NCBI GenBank assembly: GCA_947625255.1
Contig: CANQNT010000006.1
Location: 62,001 to 126,000, forward strand
Direction of reading: 5' to 3'
Source: an uncultured Acetatifactor sp.
GTDB lineage: Bacteria > Bacillota > Clostridia > Lachnospirales > Lachnospiraceae
Length of the DNA stretch: 64,000 bases
Below the pieces are notes generated by a model. That model did no database searches, was not told the DNA's origin, and saw only the letters and a program-made list of their open reading frames with translations. A program made the position numbers and the translations under genes. Positions 45,086 through 53,915 of this stretch are shown here, piece after piece; within the stretch, counting starts at the first letter, position 1, and the number at the start of each line of letters is the position of its first letter.

Positions 45086-45367
45086 TCAATATTTGCTGGC
45101 CGCTTCTTCCTCTCCGCCGTCGATTTCCCTGAGACGTTGGTGCAGGGCGAAAAGGATGCCCGCAATAACCACCCCGCCTACGAAAGTGTAGATCAATAGA
45201 AACGGAACCGTCAGAAACGATTCCATCGGGGAGGTTCTTCCCAGATGGAAAAAGACTCCGACTGCCAGCAAAATTAAGGAAACCATATAGGCTACCACGA
45301 TGACCGTTATGATAATGGGCGCGATTTTCTTCGAGCCTTTTTTTCTTTCAGTAGTTTCTTGCATCAT
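45086..45367 (-). CDS. small two-span membrane protein, companion of MerR-type regulator
   Basis: A 93-residue protein: basic N-terminus, two spans (APIIITVIVVAYMVSLILLAVG, then VPFLLIYTFVGGVVIAGILFAL) and the tail LHQRLREIDGGEEEAASKY. The tail resembles the end of the neighbouring MerR remnant (LWQRIREIAKGEMDDARNY), so the two are related. The start at 45367 overlaps the remnant by 20 bp. In intact loci a small membrane protein like this follows a MerR regulator that ends in membrane spans; function is unknown. Confidence 0.7.
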   Translation of the reverse strand: MMQETTERKKGSKKIAPIIITVIVVAYMVSLILLAVGVFFHLGRTSPMESFLTVPFLLIYTFVGGVVIAGILFALHQRLREIDGGEEEAASKY

Positions 45368-45612
45368 CCATCTCTCCTTTCGCAATTTCCCTGATACGCT
45401 GCCATAGGGCCGGCAATACGCTGATTACGACAAAAATCGGCAGCACCAGTAAGATAAAGACAACCGCCGCCGGAGTGTTTCCACATCTTCCAGCCCATAC
45501 TCCCGATAGCCGTTTTCGCTGTTGCGACTGGGAGAAAGCAGACCTTTTCCTCATAAAATCGGATGTTTTTCTTGGTGATGCCGACCAGGGACTCCACTTC
45601 GTTAATTTTCAT
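45348..45612 (-). pseudogene. broken MerR-family regulator with C-terminal membrane segment
   Basis: The first 22 codons (MKINEVESLVGITKKNIRFY) are a good MerR start. A frameshift then moves the winged-helix to another frame (GLLSPSRNSENGYREYGLED, then VETLRR), and after that the third frame carries one membrane span and LPALWQRIREIAKGEMDDARNY. About 100 codons of the middle are missing. Two frame changes and a deletion mean it cannot be functional as it stands. It lies 109 bp after yhfC, whose promoter has a MerR-type operator. Confidence 0.82.
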
Positions 45613-45721
45613 CCTTAATTCCTCCACCGTGTTTGTATGCCTGTCTGTCTATTTGCATATTGAGGTGAAACGAAAGCCAATTGTGTGGCGGTTGTGGTTT
45701 CAAGCCATGCGCGCCGCGTCT

Positions 45722-46471
45722 TTATGCGGTTTGCGCCTGCATGGAACGATAGACCGTGAGGGCCCGGGAGGCAATCAGGAGGGCTGCTAAAAGCGCCAAA
45801 ATTTCCGTGAGGGCAATGGGCAGGTAGTTGCTGGCAATTACCGTTATGATGTTGACGGCGGCGTGAGTGCCAATCGCCGCATAGAAAAGCCAGGGCTTTC
45901 CGTACCGATTTACCGCGGCAAAGACGAAGACGGAATTCGACAAATGAACGATCATGGCAGTCACGCGCTCCACTCCGGACCAAAGGTAGAGAACGGGCGA
46001 GGAGGCAAGCAGGGTATCCACTACCGCCTGAAAGTCCGCGGGAAAGCTCATTCCGCTCATTGCCAGAAGTAAAACCACAAGATTCGCCAGCATCGTAAAG
46101 CCGATTAAGAGAATGGATTCCGCGCCGCCGTGCCCGATGCCGTAGCTTAAGGCTGTTATCGGCTGCGTTTGGCCTTTCAGAAGATAGCGGAAAGCCAGAA
46201 ACCGTCCCGTTTCTTCAAATAACCCCGCCGTCAGGCTTCCATAGAAAGTATACAGCCAGATATTGCTTTGGATTGTTTTCCCAAAGGAGCTCATTAAGAT
46301 CAGGCTGTGCAGCAGGGATTCCAGAATCATTGCGAACAGGATAAAGATTGCCGCGCCGATGAAAAAGGCGCGCCATTTTCCGCCCCGCTTATGCAGGGCC
46401 GCCATAATGCCGATAGGCAGCGCAACTGTGAGAATCAAGGTAAATAGCATTGCAAGCATGGAAAGAATCAT
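45722..46471 (-). CDS. YhfC-family intramembrane protease-like protein
   Basis: A 249-residue membrane protein with seven to eight spans. FEETGRFLAFRYLLKG carries the Glu-Glu motif, and YGIGHGGAESILL and THAAVN supply the histidines, the pattern of CPBP/YhfC-type intramembrane metalloproteases. Target unknown. It is first in a minus-strand operon. Start follows AAAGGAGGAGG. Its promoter has a 19-bp spacer with a dyad, the mark of MerR control. Confidence 0.85.
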   Translation of the reverse strand: MILSMLAMLFTLILTVALPIGIMAALHKRGGKWRAFFIGAAIFILFAMILESLLHSLILMSSFGKTIQSNIWLYTFYGSLTAGLFEETGRFLAFRYLLKGQTQPITALSYGIGHGGAESILLIGFTMLANLVVLLLAMSGMSFPADFQAVVDTLLASSPVLYLWSGVERVTAMIVHLSNSVFVFAAVNRYGKPWLFYAAIGTHAAVNIITVIASNYLPIALTEILALLAALLIASRALTVYRSMQAQTA

Positions 46472-46501
46472 GATGGAAAACCTCCTCCTTTCTTAATAAT
46501 T

Positions 46502-46532
46502 ATTATAGTACTTCCATCAGGTGGAAGGTCAA
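46502..46532 (-). promoter_or_regulatory. MerR-type promoter/operator of yhfC
   Basis: Minus strand: TTGACC, 19 bp, TATAAT. The over-long spacer contains a perfect dyad CTTCCA-N5-TGGAAG. MerR-family activators bind such dyads and twist the DNA to bring the two boxes into line. The adjacent merR is broken. Confidence 0.78.
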
Positions 46533-46560
46533 GGGGTTTTTGAAAAAAAACAAAATAAAG

Positions 46561-46589
46561 TTGCTTTCGGATAAGTTTCATAATAAAAT
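46561..46589 (+). promoter_or_regulatory. sigma-A promoter for rsmF-like gene
   Basis: TTGCTT, 17 bp, TAAAAT, 62 bp ahead of the start at 46651 and divergent from the yhfC promoter. Confidence 0.5.
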
Positions 46590-46650
46590 AGTGATACGAA
46601 GCGTGGGGAAAAAAAGAAAAAGAGAAGCCGTATCGGAGGAAGAGGATGTA

Positions 46651-48147
46651 ATGCTGCCGGAGAAGTTCATGGAAAGAATGCGGAATCTGTTAGGAGAAGA
46701 AGCGGAAGCGTTTTTGGAGAGTCTGAAAGGGACGCCATACCAGGCGCTGCGGCTGAATCCGGCAAAGACGGGAACGGAAGAGTTTTTGTCTAAATCTGTG
46801 TTTCATTTAACGCCGGTTCCGTGGGAGCGGAATGGGTTTTATTATGAAGCATCGGATCAGCCCGGGAAGCATCCCTACCATGAGGCGGGAGTCTACTACA
46901 TTCAGGAGCCCAGCGCCATGGCTCCTGCAGGACTTTTGGAGGCGAGGCCGGGAGAAAAGGTGTTGGATCTGTGCGCGGCGCCAGGTGGGAAAACCACGCA
47001 GCTGGCAGCGGCCATGAAAGGGCTGGGGCTTCTGGTGAGCAACGAGATTCATCCCGCCAGGGCCAAGATTTTGTCGGAAAATGTCGAACGGATGGGAATT
47101 TCCAATTGTCTGGTGACCAACGAAACGCCGCAGAAATTGTCGGAGGTTTTCGCGGATTATTTTGACCGGATTCTGGTGGATGCGCCTTGCTCCGGGGAAG
47201 GAATGTTCCGCAAGAACGAAGAGGCCGCGGAGGAATGGAGCCCTGAGAATGTGCGGATGTGCGCCGAACGGCAGGACGGGATTCTGGACTGCGCGGCACG
47301 TTTGCTGCGGGCGGGCGGCCGGCTGGTTTATTCCACTTGTACGTTTGCCCCGGCGGAGGACGAGGGGACGGTGGCGCGGTTTTTGATGAGACATCCCGAG
47401 TTCCGGACGGTGAGGGCGACGGGATTTGGCGTGGCGGAGGAATCGGCCGGTGATGCGGATTGTGAAAGCGCGGCGGGTGGATTGGCCGGTACGCCGGTTT
47501 CCAGGGCCTTATTTTCTCCTGGCAGACGGGAATGGGCGGTGGAAGTGGACGGAACACCACTGAAGTGTGACGAAGAGATTCTGGACAGCCTTTCGAACGC
47601 GATTCGGCTATGGCCCCATAAGCTGCAGGGCGAGGGTCATTTCGCCGCGGTCCTGCAAAAGGACGGGGGAGAAAGCGCCGGTTATCGAAGCTTGTGCAGA
47701 AATGGGCTGCAAAAGGGAATATCCGAGAAAGAATGCGGGGATTATTTTGTATTCGAGGCGGAAACCCTGAGGGGGCCTTTGCGGAAACTTTTACCTCAGG
47801 CCGGATGCTTGTTGAAATTTGGCGACCAATTGTTTTTGTGTCCGGAAGAGATGCCCGCGATTAAGGGTTTGAAAGTGCTTCGGCCGGGGCTGCATCTGGG
47901 GACGTTGAAGAAGAATCGTTTTGAACCGTCTCATGCACTGGCACTGGCGCTTCGGCCGGAGATGGTGATGCGGTACGATCTGGGTGCGGAGGATCCCAGG
48001 ACACAGGACTATTTGAACGGACTTACTTTTCCGGCGCAGGGGCCGAAGGGATGGTACCTGATTACCGTGGACGGTTACGGGCTGGGCTGGGGAAAGCTGA
48101 CCGGCGGGACGATGAAGAACCATTATCCCAAGGGGCTGAGAAAGTAA
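46651..48147 (+). CDS. RsmF/RsmB-type 16S rRNA m5C methyltransferase
   Basis: A 498-residue NOL1/NOP2/Sun enzyme. SAM binding is at DLCAAPGGKTTQLAAAMK; the catalytic cysteines are in LVDAPCSGEGMFRK and LVYSTCTFAPAEDEG. A C-terminal PUA-like domain ends in GGTMKNHYPKGLRK. It methylates a cytosine of 16S rRNA. Start at 46651 is taken from GGAGGAAGAGGATGTA; the frame from 46540 starts in the promoter. A Lys-codon-rich tandem repeat follows right after the stop. Confidence 0.93.
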   Translation: MLPEKFMERMRNLLGEEAEAFLESLKGTPYQALRLNPAKTGTEEFLSKSVFHLTPVPWERNGFYYEASDQPGKHPYHEAGVYYIQEPSAMAPAGLLEARPGEKVLDLCAAPGGKTTQLAAAMKGLGLLVSNEIHPARAKILSENVERMGISNCLVTNETPQKLSEVFADYFDRILVDAPCSGEGMFRKNEEAAEEWSPENVRMCAERQDGILDCAARLLRAGGRLVYSTCTFAPAEDEGTVARFLMRHPEFRTVRATGFGVAEESAGDADCESAAGGLAGTPVSRALFSPGRREWAVEVDGTPLKCDEEILDSLSNAIRLWPHKLQGEGHFAAVLQKDGGESAGYRSLCRNGLQKGISEKECGDYFVFEAETLRGPLRKLLPQAGCLLKFGDQLFLCPEEMPAIKGLKVLRPGLHLGTLKKNRFEPSHALALALRPEMVMRYDLGAEDPRTQDYLNGLTFPAQGPKGWYLITVDGYGLGWGKLTGGTMKNHYPKGLRK

Positions 48148-48180
48148 GCAAGGGCAAGGCGCGAGGTCCGAGGGAGGCAG

Positions 48181-48285
48181 GGGCCAAGGGAAGCAAGGCC
48201 AAAAGAAGCAAGGCCAAGGGAAGCAAGGCCAAAAGAAGCAAGGCCAAGGGAAGCAAGGCCAAAAGAAGCAAGGCCAAAAGACGCA
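48181..48285 (+). repeat. 15/30-bp tandem repeat after the methyltransferase gene
   Basis: Three copies of a 30-bp unit (48181-48210, 48211-48240, 48241-48270), each of two similar 15-mers (AGGCCAAGGGAAGCA and AGGCCAAAAGAAGCA), then a degenerate half unit. One plus-strand frame encodes KGSKAKRSKA repeats of ten residues, but it is shifted relative to the methyltransferase frame, which stops at 48147. Confidence 0.9.
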
Positions 48286-48351
48286 AGGGAAAAAGAAATC
48301 AGGACAAGACAAGAAAAGACAAAACACAAGTAAGAATGGGAGGATGAATTT

Positions 48352-49485
48352 ATGGTAAAATTGACACCGCCGATGGGGTGGAATTCGTGGAACACTTTTG
48401 GACCGAACATTAATGAGCAGGTGATTTTGGAAATCGCGGATGCCATGGTGGAAAAGGGACTGCTTGCGAAGGGTTATGAATATCTGGTAGTTGACGATTG
48501 CTGGTCGTTAAAAGAACGGGATGCCAACAGACGCCTGGTGCCTGATCCTGAGAAGTTTCCGCATGGAATGAAAGCGGTGGCGGATTATGTGCATTCCAAG
48601 GGATTGAAATTCGGGATGTATTCCTGCGCCGGGAATCTGACCTGCGCGGGTTATCCGGGAAGCTTTGAGCATGAATTTATAGACGCGAAGACCTTTGCGG
48701 AGTGGGGCGTGGATTTTTTGAAATACGATTATTGTTATCATAGCCCGATCATCCCTGGAGAAAATCTTTACCGCCGGATGGGGCTGGCCTTGGACAACAG
48801 CGGCAGAGATATTTTATTCAGTGCCTGTTCCTGGGGCGTGGACGAGACGCATGAATGGGTGAAGAGCACGGGCGCCTCCATGTGGAGATCCACGGGAGAT
48901 ATTTTTGATACCTGGCAGTCCATCAAGGATTTGGCAAAGCAGCAGGAGAAGCTGCATCCTTATAATGGCGTTGGCTGCTTTAACGATATGGATATGCTGG
49001 TTGTGGGAATGTATGGCAAGGGCAATGTGGGTCTGCAGGGCTGCAATGATATCCAGTACAAAAACCATTTTTCCATGTGGGCGTTCTTTGGCTCTCCGCT
49101 GATGATTGGTTGTGACATCCGTAACATGAGCCAGGCAGCGCTGGATATTTTGACCAATGAAGAAGTCATCCGCATCAATCAGGATCCGGTTTGTCGTCAG
49201 CCCGTGAAGCTGCAGGGTATATGGTCGGGGGATGATTTGCTGATTTACGCAAGACACCTGGCCAACGGGGACCTGGCCATTGGCGTATTTAATCTGGGCG
49301 ATGGAAATGCCACTTGCAGATTAAATTTGGATCAGCTGGGGCTGCCCGTCAGTACCGGCAAGACCCTGGAACTGCATGAAGTCTGGACGGGAGAGGTATC
49401 CTATGTGAAAAACGCTACCATGTTCAAGGATTTGGCGCCTTACGACTGCGCGTTGTATCGGGCTAAGGTGATAGATTTATTATGA
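48352..49485 (+). CDS. GH27 alpha-galactosidase
   Basis: A 377-residue glycosidase. TPPMGWNSWNTFG opening, the nucleophile Asp in LKYDYC (~126), and the acid/base Asp in WRSTGDI (~183) are the GH27 pattern. Removes terminal alpha-galactose, or in some members beta-arabinopyranose. No signal peptide, so cytosolic. GGGAGGATGAATTT precedes the start. It overlaps the next gene by 4 bp. Confidence 0.94.
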   Translation: MVKLTPPMGWNSWNTFGPNINEQVILEIADAMVEKGLLAKGYEYLVVDDCWSLKERDANRRLVPDPEKFPHGMKAVADYVHSKGLKFGMYSCAGNLTCAGYPGSFEHEFIDAKTFAEWGVDFLKYDYCYHSPIIPGENLYRRMGLALDNSGRDILFSACSWGVDETHEWVKSTGASMWRSTGDIFDTWQSIKDLAKQQEKLHPYNGVGCFNDMDMLVVGMYGKGNVGLQGCNDIQYKNHFSMWAFFGSPLMIGCDIRNMSQAALDILTNEEVIRINQDPVCRQPVKLQGIWSGDDLLIYARHLANGDLAIGVFNLGDGNATCRLNLDQLGLPVSTGKTLELHEVWTGEVSYVKNATMFKDLAPYDCALYRAKVIDLL

Positions 49486-49673
49486 ATGTTTGCATGAAAT
49501 GCGGCAAGCCATTGACCCGGATTGATATCGGAGCATATAAGAAATTTATTAACAGAGGAAGCACCCGCTTCCTCTGTAAGCAATGTCTGGCCGATCATTT
49601 GGGTGTTTCGGTGGAATTAATTGATCGGAAAATTGAAGAATTTCGGCAGCAGGGGTGTACGTTGTTTCTATAA
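49482..49673 (+). CDS. small zinc-ribbon-like protein
   Basis: A 63-residue protein with two CXXC pairs (CMKCGKP near the start and LCKQCLADHLGV) and a helical end (VELIDRKIEEFRQQG). The cysteines probably bind zinc. Start overlaps the alpha-galactosidase stop. Found widely as a short hypothetical protein; role unknown. Confidence 0.75.
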   Translation: MNVCMKCGKPLTRIDIGAYKKFINRGSTRFLCKQCLADHLGVSVELIDRKIEEFRQQGCTLFL

Positions 49674-49876
49674 TAAGGGGATAAGTGGAATTTTTAAAGG
49701 GAAGCGAAGCTACAGGGATGCCGTAGGGATATTTTTTCTGAAGAAGCCTCCTGAGGGAGCACAGCCATTGGGGTTTATAGGTACTATGAAAGTTTTCGCT
49801 TTGTTCGAAAAAATGAAATTTGTTTTATAGGATGAGAGCGTTTGGATTTACATTGGGATAAAGGAGACGATTTGCC

Positions 49877-50704
49877 TTGCAGACCAGAATCATCTACGAG
49901 GACAATCATATATTGGTAGTTCACAAGCCGGCGGGACTGGCAACGCAGACGGCCAGGGTAGGGCGGCGGGACGTGGTGAGTGAATTGCGGAATTATTTGA
50001 GCCAACAAGGGTTGGAGGGAAAAGAGAGAGCTTTCAAGGGAACAAGAGAAATTTCCGGGGGATCGAAAAGAAGTTCCGTGGCATCGAAAGGAAGCTCTAC
50101 GGGATATCTGGGGATTATTCACAGATTGGACCAGCCGGTGGAGGGGTTATTGGTTTTTGCAAAGGACAATGCTTCAGCCGCCAGGCTTTCCGCGCAGCTG
50201 GGCGGAGGGACGCTGAACAAGCGCTATTATGCGGTGGTCAGCGGTGTGCCTGAGGAAGACCAGGGAGAATTGGCGGATTGGCTGGTCCGAGATCCGCAGA
50301 CCCAGACGGCAAGGGTGGTGACTGCCCCGCGGGCTCAGGGGGTACCAGTGGCATCGGACCCGCAAACCCCTGTGGCGCGAGATCCGAAAAAAGCTGTGCT
50401 GCAATATCGGGTATTAGAAAAGTTATTCACGCCGGTTCCTTATTCTCTGCTGGATATCCACATTGATACGGGGCGTTTTCACCAGATTCGTGTACAATTG
50501 TCCCATGCGGGGATGCCGATTTTGGGAGATCATAAATATGGGGATTCCGTTTCTCAGGAGAGGAGCCGTCAATTGATGGTGGGAAATATTGCGTTGTGCG
50601 CATATTACTTAGAATTTCGTCATCCCAGAACGGGGAAAAGGATGGAGTTTATTGTAGAGCCTGAGGGAGAGATTTTTCCGCGGAGGAATTATGAGCGGCA
50701 CTGA
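49877..50704 (+). CDS. RluA-family pseudouridine synthase
   Basis: A 275-residue enzyme: IIYEDNHILVVHKPAGLATQ, the catalytic HRLDQPVEGLLVFAKD, and GRFHQIRVQLSHAGMPILGD. An extra Ser/Lys/Gly-rich stretch (residues ~45-75) separates the first strand from the catalytic motif. A TTG start with AAGGAG ten bases ahead is used. It modifies uridine in rRNA or tRNA; the target is not clear. Before it, 49674-49876 shows no clear gene. Confidence 0.9.
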   Translation: MQTRIIYEDNHILVVHKPAGLATQTARVGRRDVVSELRNYLSQQGLEGKERAFKGTREISGGSKRSSVASKGSSTGYLGIIHRLDQPVEGLLVFAKDNASAARLSAQLGGGTLNKRYYAVVSGVPEEDQGELADWLVRDPQTQTARVVTAPRAQGVPVASDPQTPVARDPKKAVLQYRVLEKLFTPVPYSLLDIHIDTGRFHQIRVQLSHAGMPILGDHKYGDSVSQERSRQLMVGNIALCAYYLEFRHPRTGKRMEFIVEPEGEIFPRRNYERH

Positions 50705-50753
50705 AAGAGAATCGGATTCTGTCTATACAGCTCTGGAAAAAGTCAGGGAAAAT

Positions 50754-50784
50754 ACATAAAACCCACAAATATGTCCCATACTAT
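50754..50784 (+). promoter_or_regulatory. possible sigma-E promoter for the AI-2E family gene
   Basis: CATAAAA, 15 bp, CATACTAT, 82 bp before the start. Resembles the sigma-E pattern seen at yabP (19.8 kb). Supports a YtvI-like role in sporulation. Confidence 0.35.
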
Positions 50785-50865
50785 TCTCATATTGGTGCGT
50801 TCAGGCATCTATACGGAGGCTGGCCGGAAGCGTATTTCCATTCTCCCTCGGAAAGGCGAACCATA

Positions 50866-51942
50866 ATGGAAGAGTATGGACAAGGTGAAAATCACGGATT
50901 TCAAAAGTGGAAAGGCAATCGTTTATTGACACTGCTCGCTATTATAGGAGTGGTGTATTTTTTCTTGCGGTATTTGTCGCCTTTGGTGGCGCCGGTCCTG
51001 ATCGCGATGCTTTTCGTGACGATTTTTGGGCCAACTTTGAAAAAAATGCAGGAAAAGCTGCATATTCATCGCCAAATTGGAGCGATTCTCCTATTATTGG
51101 TGGGGTGCGCGGTGACAGCCTTGTTGGCGTGGGTGTTGTTTTCCTGGATCGTGGGAAGTCTGCCAAAGTGGATCGGGCGGATGGATGAGTTGGAGCAGAG
51201 AATCGGGCGTATTGTTTACAACGGCAGTCAGCTGGCCAGTCACGCGCTTCGGATTGATGGGGAATATTTGAGTGAAACCTTGCTGCGGTATGTAGAGGAC
51301 GGATTTCAATATCTGCAAAATAAAGCGGTGCCCGGAATGCTGGCGCAGTCGTTGACTTATGCGAAGTGCCTGGCCGCGGTGGGGGCCTTTCTGGTGACAT
51401 TTTTTATCGCGGCGGTGCTGCTGGCCAAGGATTATGACCGCATTATGAATAATTTGCTGGACCGGGAGGAGTTTCATGTCGTGCTGGAAGTGATTTGCGG
51501 CGTGATCCGTTATCTTGCCACTTTCGTGCGGGCGCAGCTTGTGATCATGTGCCTGATCGGAGGGCTTTCTGCCTTTGTACTGACAGTGGCCGGAATTGAG
51601 CATGGGGTATTGTGGGGACTGCTGGCGGGGCTGTTGGACGCGCTTCCTTTTGTGGGAACGGGAATTGTATTGGTGCCATTGGCGATTACCAGGGTATTTT
51701 GCGGGCGACTGGGGCAGGCGGCAATCTGCCTGGTGGTGTATGGGTGCTGTGCCTTTTTGCGGGAAATGATGGAGCCGCGTCTGATTGGCAGCCGCATCGG
51801 CGTGCCGCCCATTGCCGTGCTGGTCAGCGTGTACGCGGGAATTCGGCTCTTCGGTCTGTGGGGCATCGTGAAAGGTCCGTTGGGTTTTGTTATGATTTAT
51901 CAGATTTATTTAAGTCTTGTGAGACGCAGTGCGGAAAAGTGA
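50866..51942 (+). CDS. AI-2E family membrane protein, possibly sporulation protein YtvI
   Basis: A 358-residue protein with about eight spans of the AI-2E/TqsA family: FLRYLSPLVAPVLIAMLF early, the central GLLAGLLDALPFVGTGIVLVP and the REMMEPRLIGSRIGVPP signature. The sporulation protein YtvI belongs to this family and has a similar length and EPRLIGSRIG motif. The upstream CATACTAT box favours that reading over AI-2 export, although luxS is elsewhere in the window. Confidence 0.8.
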   Translation: MEEYGQGENHGFQKWKGNRLLTLLAIIGVVYFFLRYLSPLVAPVLIAMLFVTIFGPTLKKMQEKLHIHRQIGAILLLLVGCAVTALLAWVLFSWIVGSLPKWIGRMDELEQRIGRIVYNGSQLASHALRIDGEYLSETLLRYVEDGFQYLQNKAVPGMLAQSLTYAKCLAAVGAFLVTFFIAAVLLAKDYDRIMNNLLDREEFHVVLEVICGVIRYLATFVRAQLVIMCLIGGLSAFVLTVAGIEHGVLWGLLAGLLDALPFVGTGIVLVPLAITRVFCGRLGQAAICLVVYGCCAFLREMMEPRLIGSRIGVPPIAVLVSVYAGIRLFGLWGIVKGPLGFVMIYQIYLSLVRRSAEK

Positions 51943-52125
51943 GACGCAATATGGGAGTAGGGGAGGTGGAAGTCACAGGCTTTGTAAAATGCCGAAAAAA
52001 TTCTCTCGCAAGATCTGGAAATCCATATGGTTTTGTGATATGCTGATTTTAATTCAGTCTTTTTTGGCCTGGCTTATCTTATCGGTACCCGTTCCGGTAC
52101 AAATTGACGTTTCATAAGGGACGTT

Positions 52126-52299
52126 ATTGAGCCGTTGAAAAAGGCTGAGTTGGAACGAATCAAGGAAGATTATGAGCCGTGGCTGGGAAATGTACATAGG
52201 GAGCTTTTGGCAAAGGGGTTCCGCGTCTTCTATGGCAGGAAGGCTCTGGCGGTGATCCCTAAGCCGGAGAAGGAGCCATATATTTTTTCGGCTGGGTGA
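52126..52299 (+). pseudogene. short unidentified gene remnant
   Basis: From 51943 to 52365 no complete gene is seen. This 58-codon frame (EPLKKAELERIKEDYEPWLG through RVFYGRKALAVIPKPEKEP) looks like real protein, but has no start codon or ribosome site. Family not recognised; likely the tail of a lost gene. Confidence 0.4.
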
Positions 52300-52365
52300 A
52301 TATGGCGGCGGCACAATCATAATACTAAACTGCTATGGAAAATAGAATCGTGAGGAGATGGAAGA

Positions 52366-53523
52366 ATGGCTATTTTTGATGTAATCAAATGTGAGGCGCC
52401 GGTCCATACTTTGGTGTGGAAGCATCCGGCAGAAGATTTTAATACGAGCTCCACCTTGATCGTGGACGAATCCCAGGCTGCCGTTTTCTATAAAAACGGG
52501 AAAGTGGCGGATATCTTTACTGCCGGCAGGTATGTTTTGTCTACCCAGAATATACCTCTTTTAAGAAAGCTGATCGAGCTTCCGACCGGGGGAATTTCCA
52601 GCTTTAGCTGTAAGGTGTACTTTGTCAATTTGGTAGAGGCCATGAACCTTAAGTGGGGCTTGAATTCCAAGGTGTCCTACATGGAGCCGATTTACCAGAT
52701 CCCGATTTCTATTGGAATGCGGGGAGCTATGAGCATACAGGTTGGAGATCCGGGACATCTCATTGTCAATCTTATCGGCACGGAGCATGGCCTTACAGCC
52801 GAGGAACTCACCAGTTATTTCCGCTCACTGATCGTGATGCGGGTGAAAACCCATGTTGTGAAAGTCATAGCGGAACAGCAAATCAGTATCTTTACGATTG
52901 ACGCGGAGCTTGAGACGTTGGCTGAGGCGTTGAAGGCAAAGCTTGCCCCTGATCTTGAGAAGTACGGAATTCGGCTGAAGATGTTTACTGTGGATGAGGT
53001 TGTCAAGCCGGAGGATGACCCGCTGTATTTAAGAGTAAAGCGCTCCTTAAGCGAACGCTCCACCGGACTTTTTGAGGCGGAGACGAAACGCCAGGCAGCG
53101 AGAATTGCAGCCCAGGCAAACGCCGAGACTGAGGTTATTGGCGCGCAGGGTCATAAGGCCGCGCTTGATACTCTGGGCACCAGCTACCAGCAGGAGCGGC
53201 AATTTGATATTTCCGAAACAATGGCGGCGAATCAGGGTTTCGGCGGTTTTACCGGTCTTGCGGGAAGTATGGCGATGATGCCGGGAGCCATCGCTATGGG
53301 CAATATGGCTGCCGGAGCAATGAATTTTGCGTCAAGTGCTCCCGCAAACAGCGTGGAGACTTCACCGAAAACGAAAAAATGCAGCAATTGCGGAGCGGAA
53401 CTTCCAATTGCCGCAAAGTTCTGCTTTCAGTGCGGACAACAGCAGCCAAAGGTGTGTCCGAACTGTGGAAAAGAAGTGCCTGACGGATCAAAGTTCTGCC
53501 TTGAATGCGGCACAAAACTATAG
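52366..53523 (+). CDS. SPFH-domain protein with C-terminal double zinc ribbon
   Basis: A 385-residue protein. Residues ~1-260 are an SPFH (band 7) domain of the YdjI/virion-core-like type, starting AIFDVIKCEAPVHTLVWKHP with no membrane span. A Gly/Ala/Met-rich linker follows (SMAMMPGAIAMGNMAAGAM). The end has two zinc ribbons: CSNCGAELPIAAKFCFQCG and CPNCGKEVPDGSKFCLECG. SPFH proteins form membrane-associated rings or rafts. It pairs with a small four-span protein 17 bp downstream. Confidence 0.88.
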   Translation: MAIFDVIKCEAPVHTLVWKHPAEDFNTSSTLIVDESQAAVFYKNGKVADIFTAGRYVLSTQNIPLLRKLIELPTGGISSFSCKVYFVNLVEAMNLKWGLNSKVSYMEPIYQIPISIGMRGAMSIQVGDPGHLIVNLIGTEHGLTAEELTSYFRSLIVMRVKTHVVKVIAEQQISIFTIDAELETLAEALKAKLAPDLEKYGIRLKMFTVDEVVKPEDDPLYLRVKRSLSERSTGLFEAETKRQAARIAAQANAETEVIGAQGHKAALDTLGTSYQQERQFDISETMAANQGFGGFTGLAGSMAMMPGAIAMGNMAAGAMNFASSAPANSVETSPKTKKCSNCGAELPIAAKFCFQCGQQQPKVCPNCGKEVPDGSKFCLECGTKL

Positions 53524-53540
53524 GAAAGGGGGGAATATTT

Positions 53541-53915
53541 GTGATTGGAATTTTTATACTGATTCTCATCCATATTATTATCATGGCAGGCGGGATAGCG
53601 GTTACTCTGCTTCTTCCTGCAAAGATCACGTCCGCGCTGATCGTATCGCTGGTTTTTTGTGTGATAGCTTATCTGGTATTTGCGGCAATGACAGTACTTG
53701 CTGCAATTCAGTCGAAACAAAAGACAATGCAGAATGGTGGGATGATAATCGCTTCTCTTATCTATTTTATCGTTGCCTTTTTGGGTTCTTTGATCTTTAC
53801 GGTTCTTCACTTGCCGATAAAGATTCATATTTTGCTGGAGATCGTCATTCTGATTTTGGGCATTGTCCTGCTGCTGGTCATGCTAATGGCAAAGCTGCAC
53901 ATTGAAAAGCAATGA
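53541..53915 (+). CDS. small four-span membrane protein next to the SPFH gene
   Basis: A 124-residue protein with four spans and almost no soluble parts (IFILILIHIIIMAGGIAVTLL, SALIVSLVFCVIAYLVFAAM, and two more). GTG start with AGGAAAGGGGGG ahead. It is probably co-expressed with the SPFH protein and could be its membrane partner. Family not recognised. Confidence 0.72.
   Translation: MIGIFILILIHIIIMAGGIAVTLLLPAKITSALIVSLVFCVIAYLVFAAMTVLAAIQSKQKTMQNGGMIIASLIYFIVAFLGSLIFTVLHLPIKIHILLEIVILILGIVLLLVMLMAKLHIEKQ

Noticed and set aside
48181..48285. CRISPR array
   Set aside because: The 15/30-bp units are direct tandem repeats without unique spacers.
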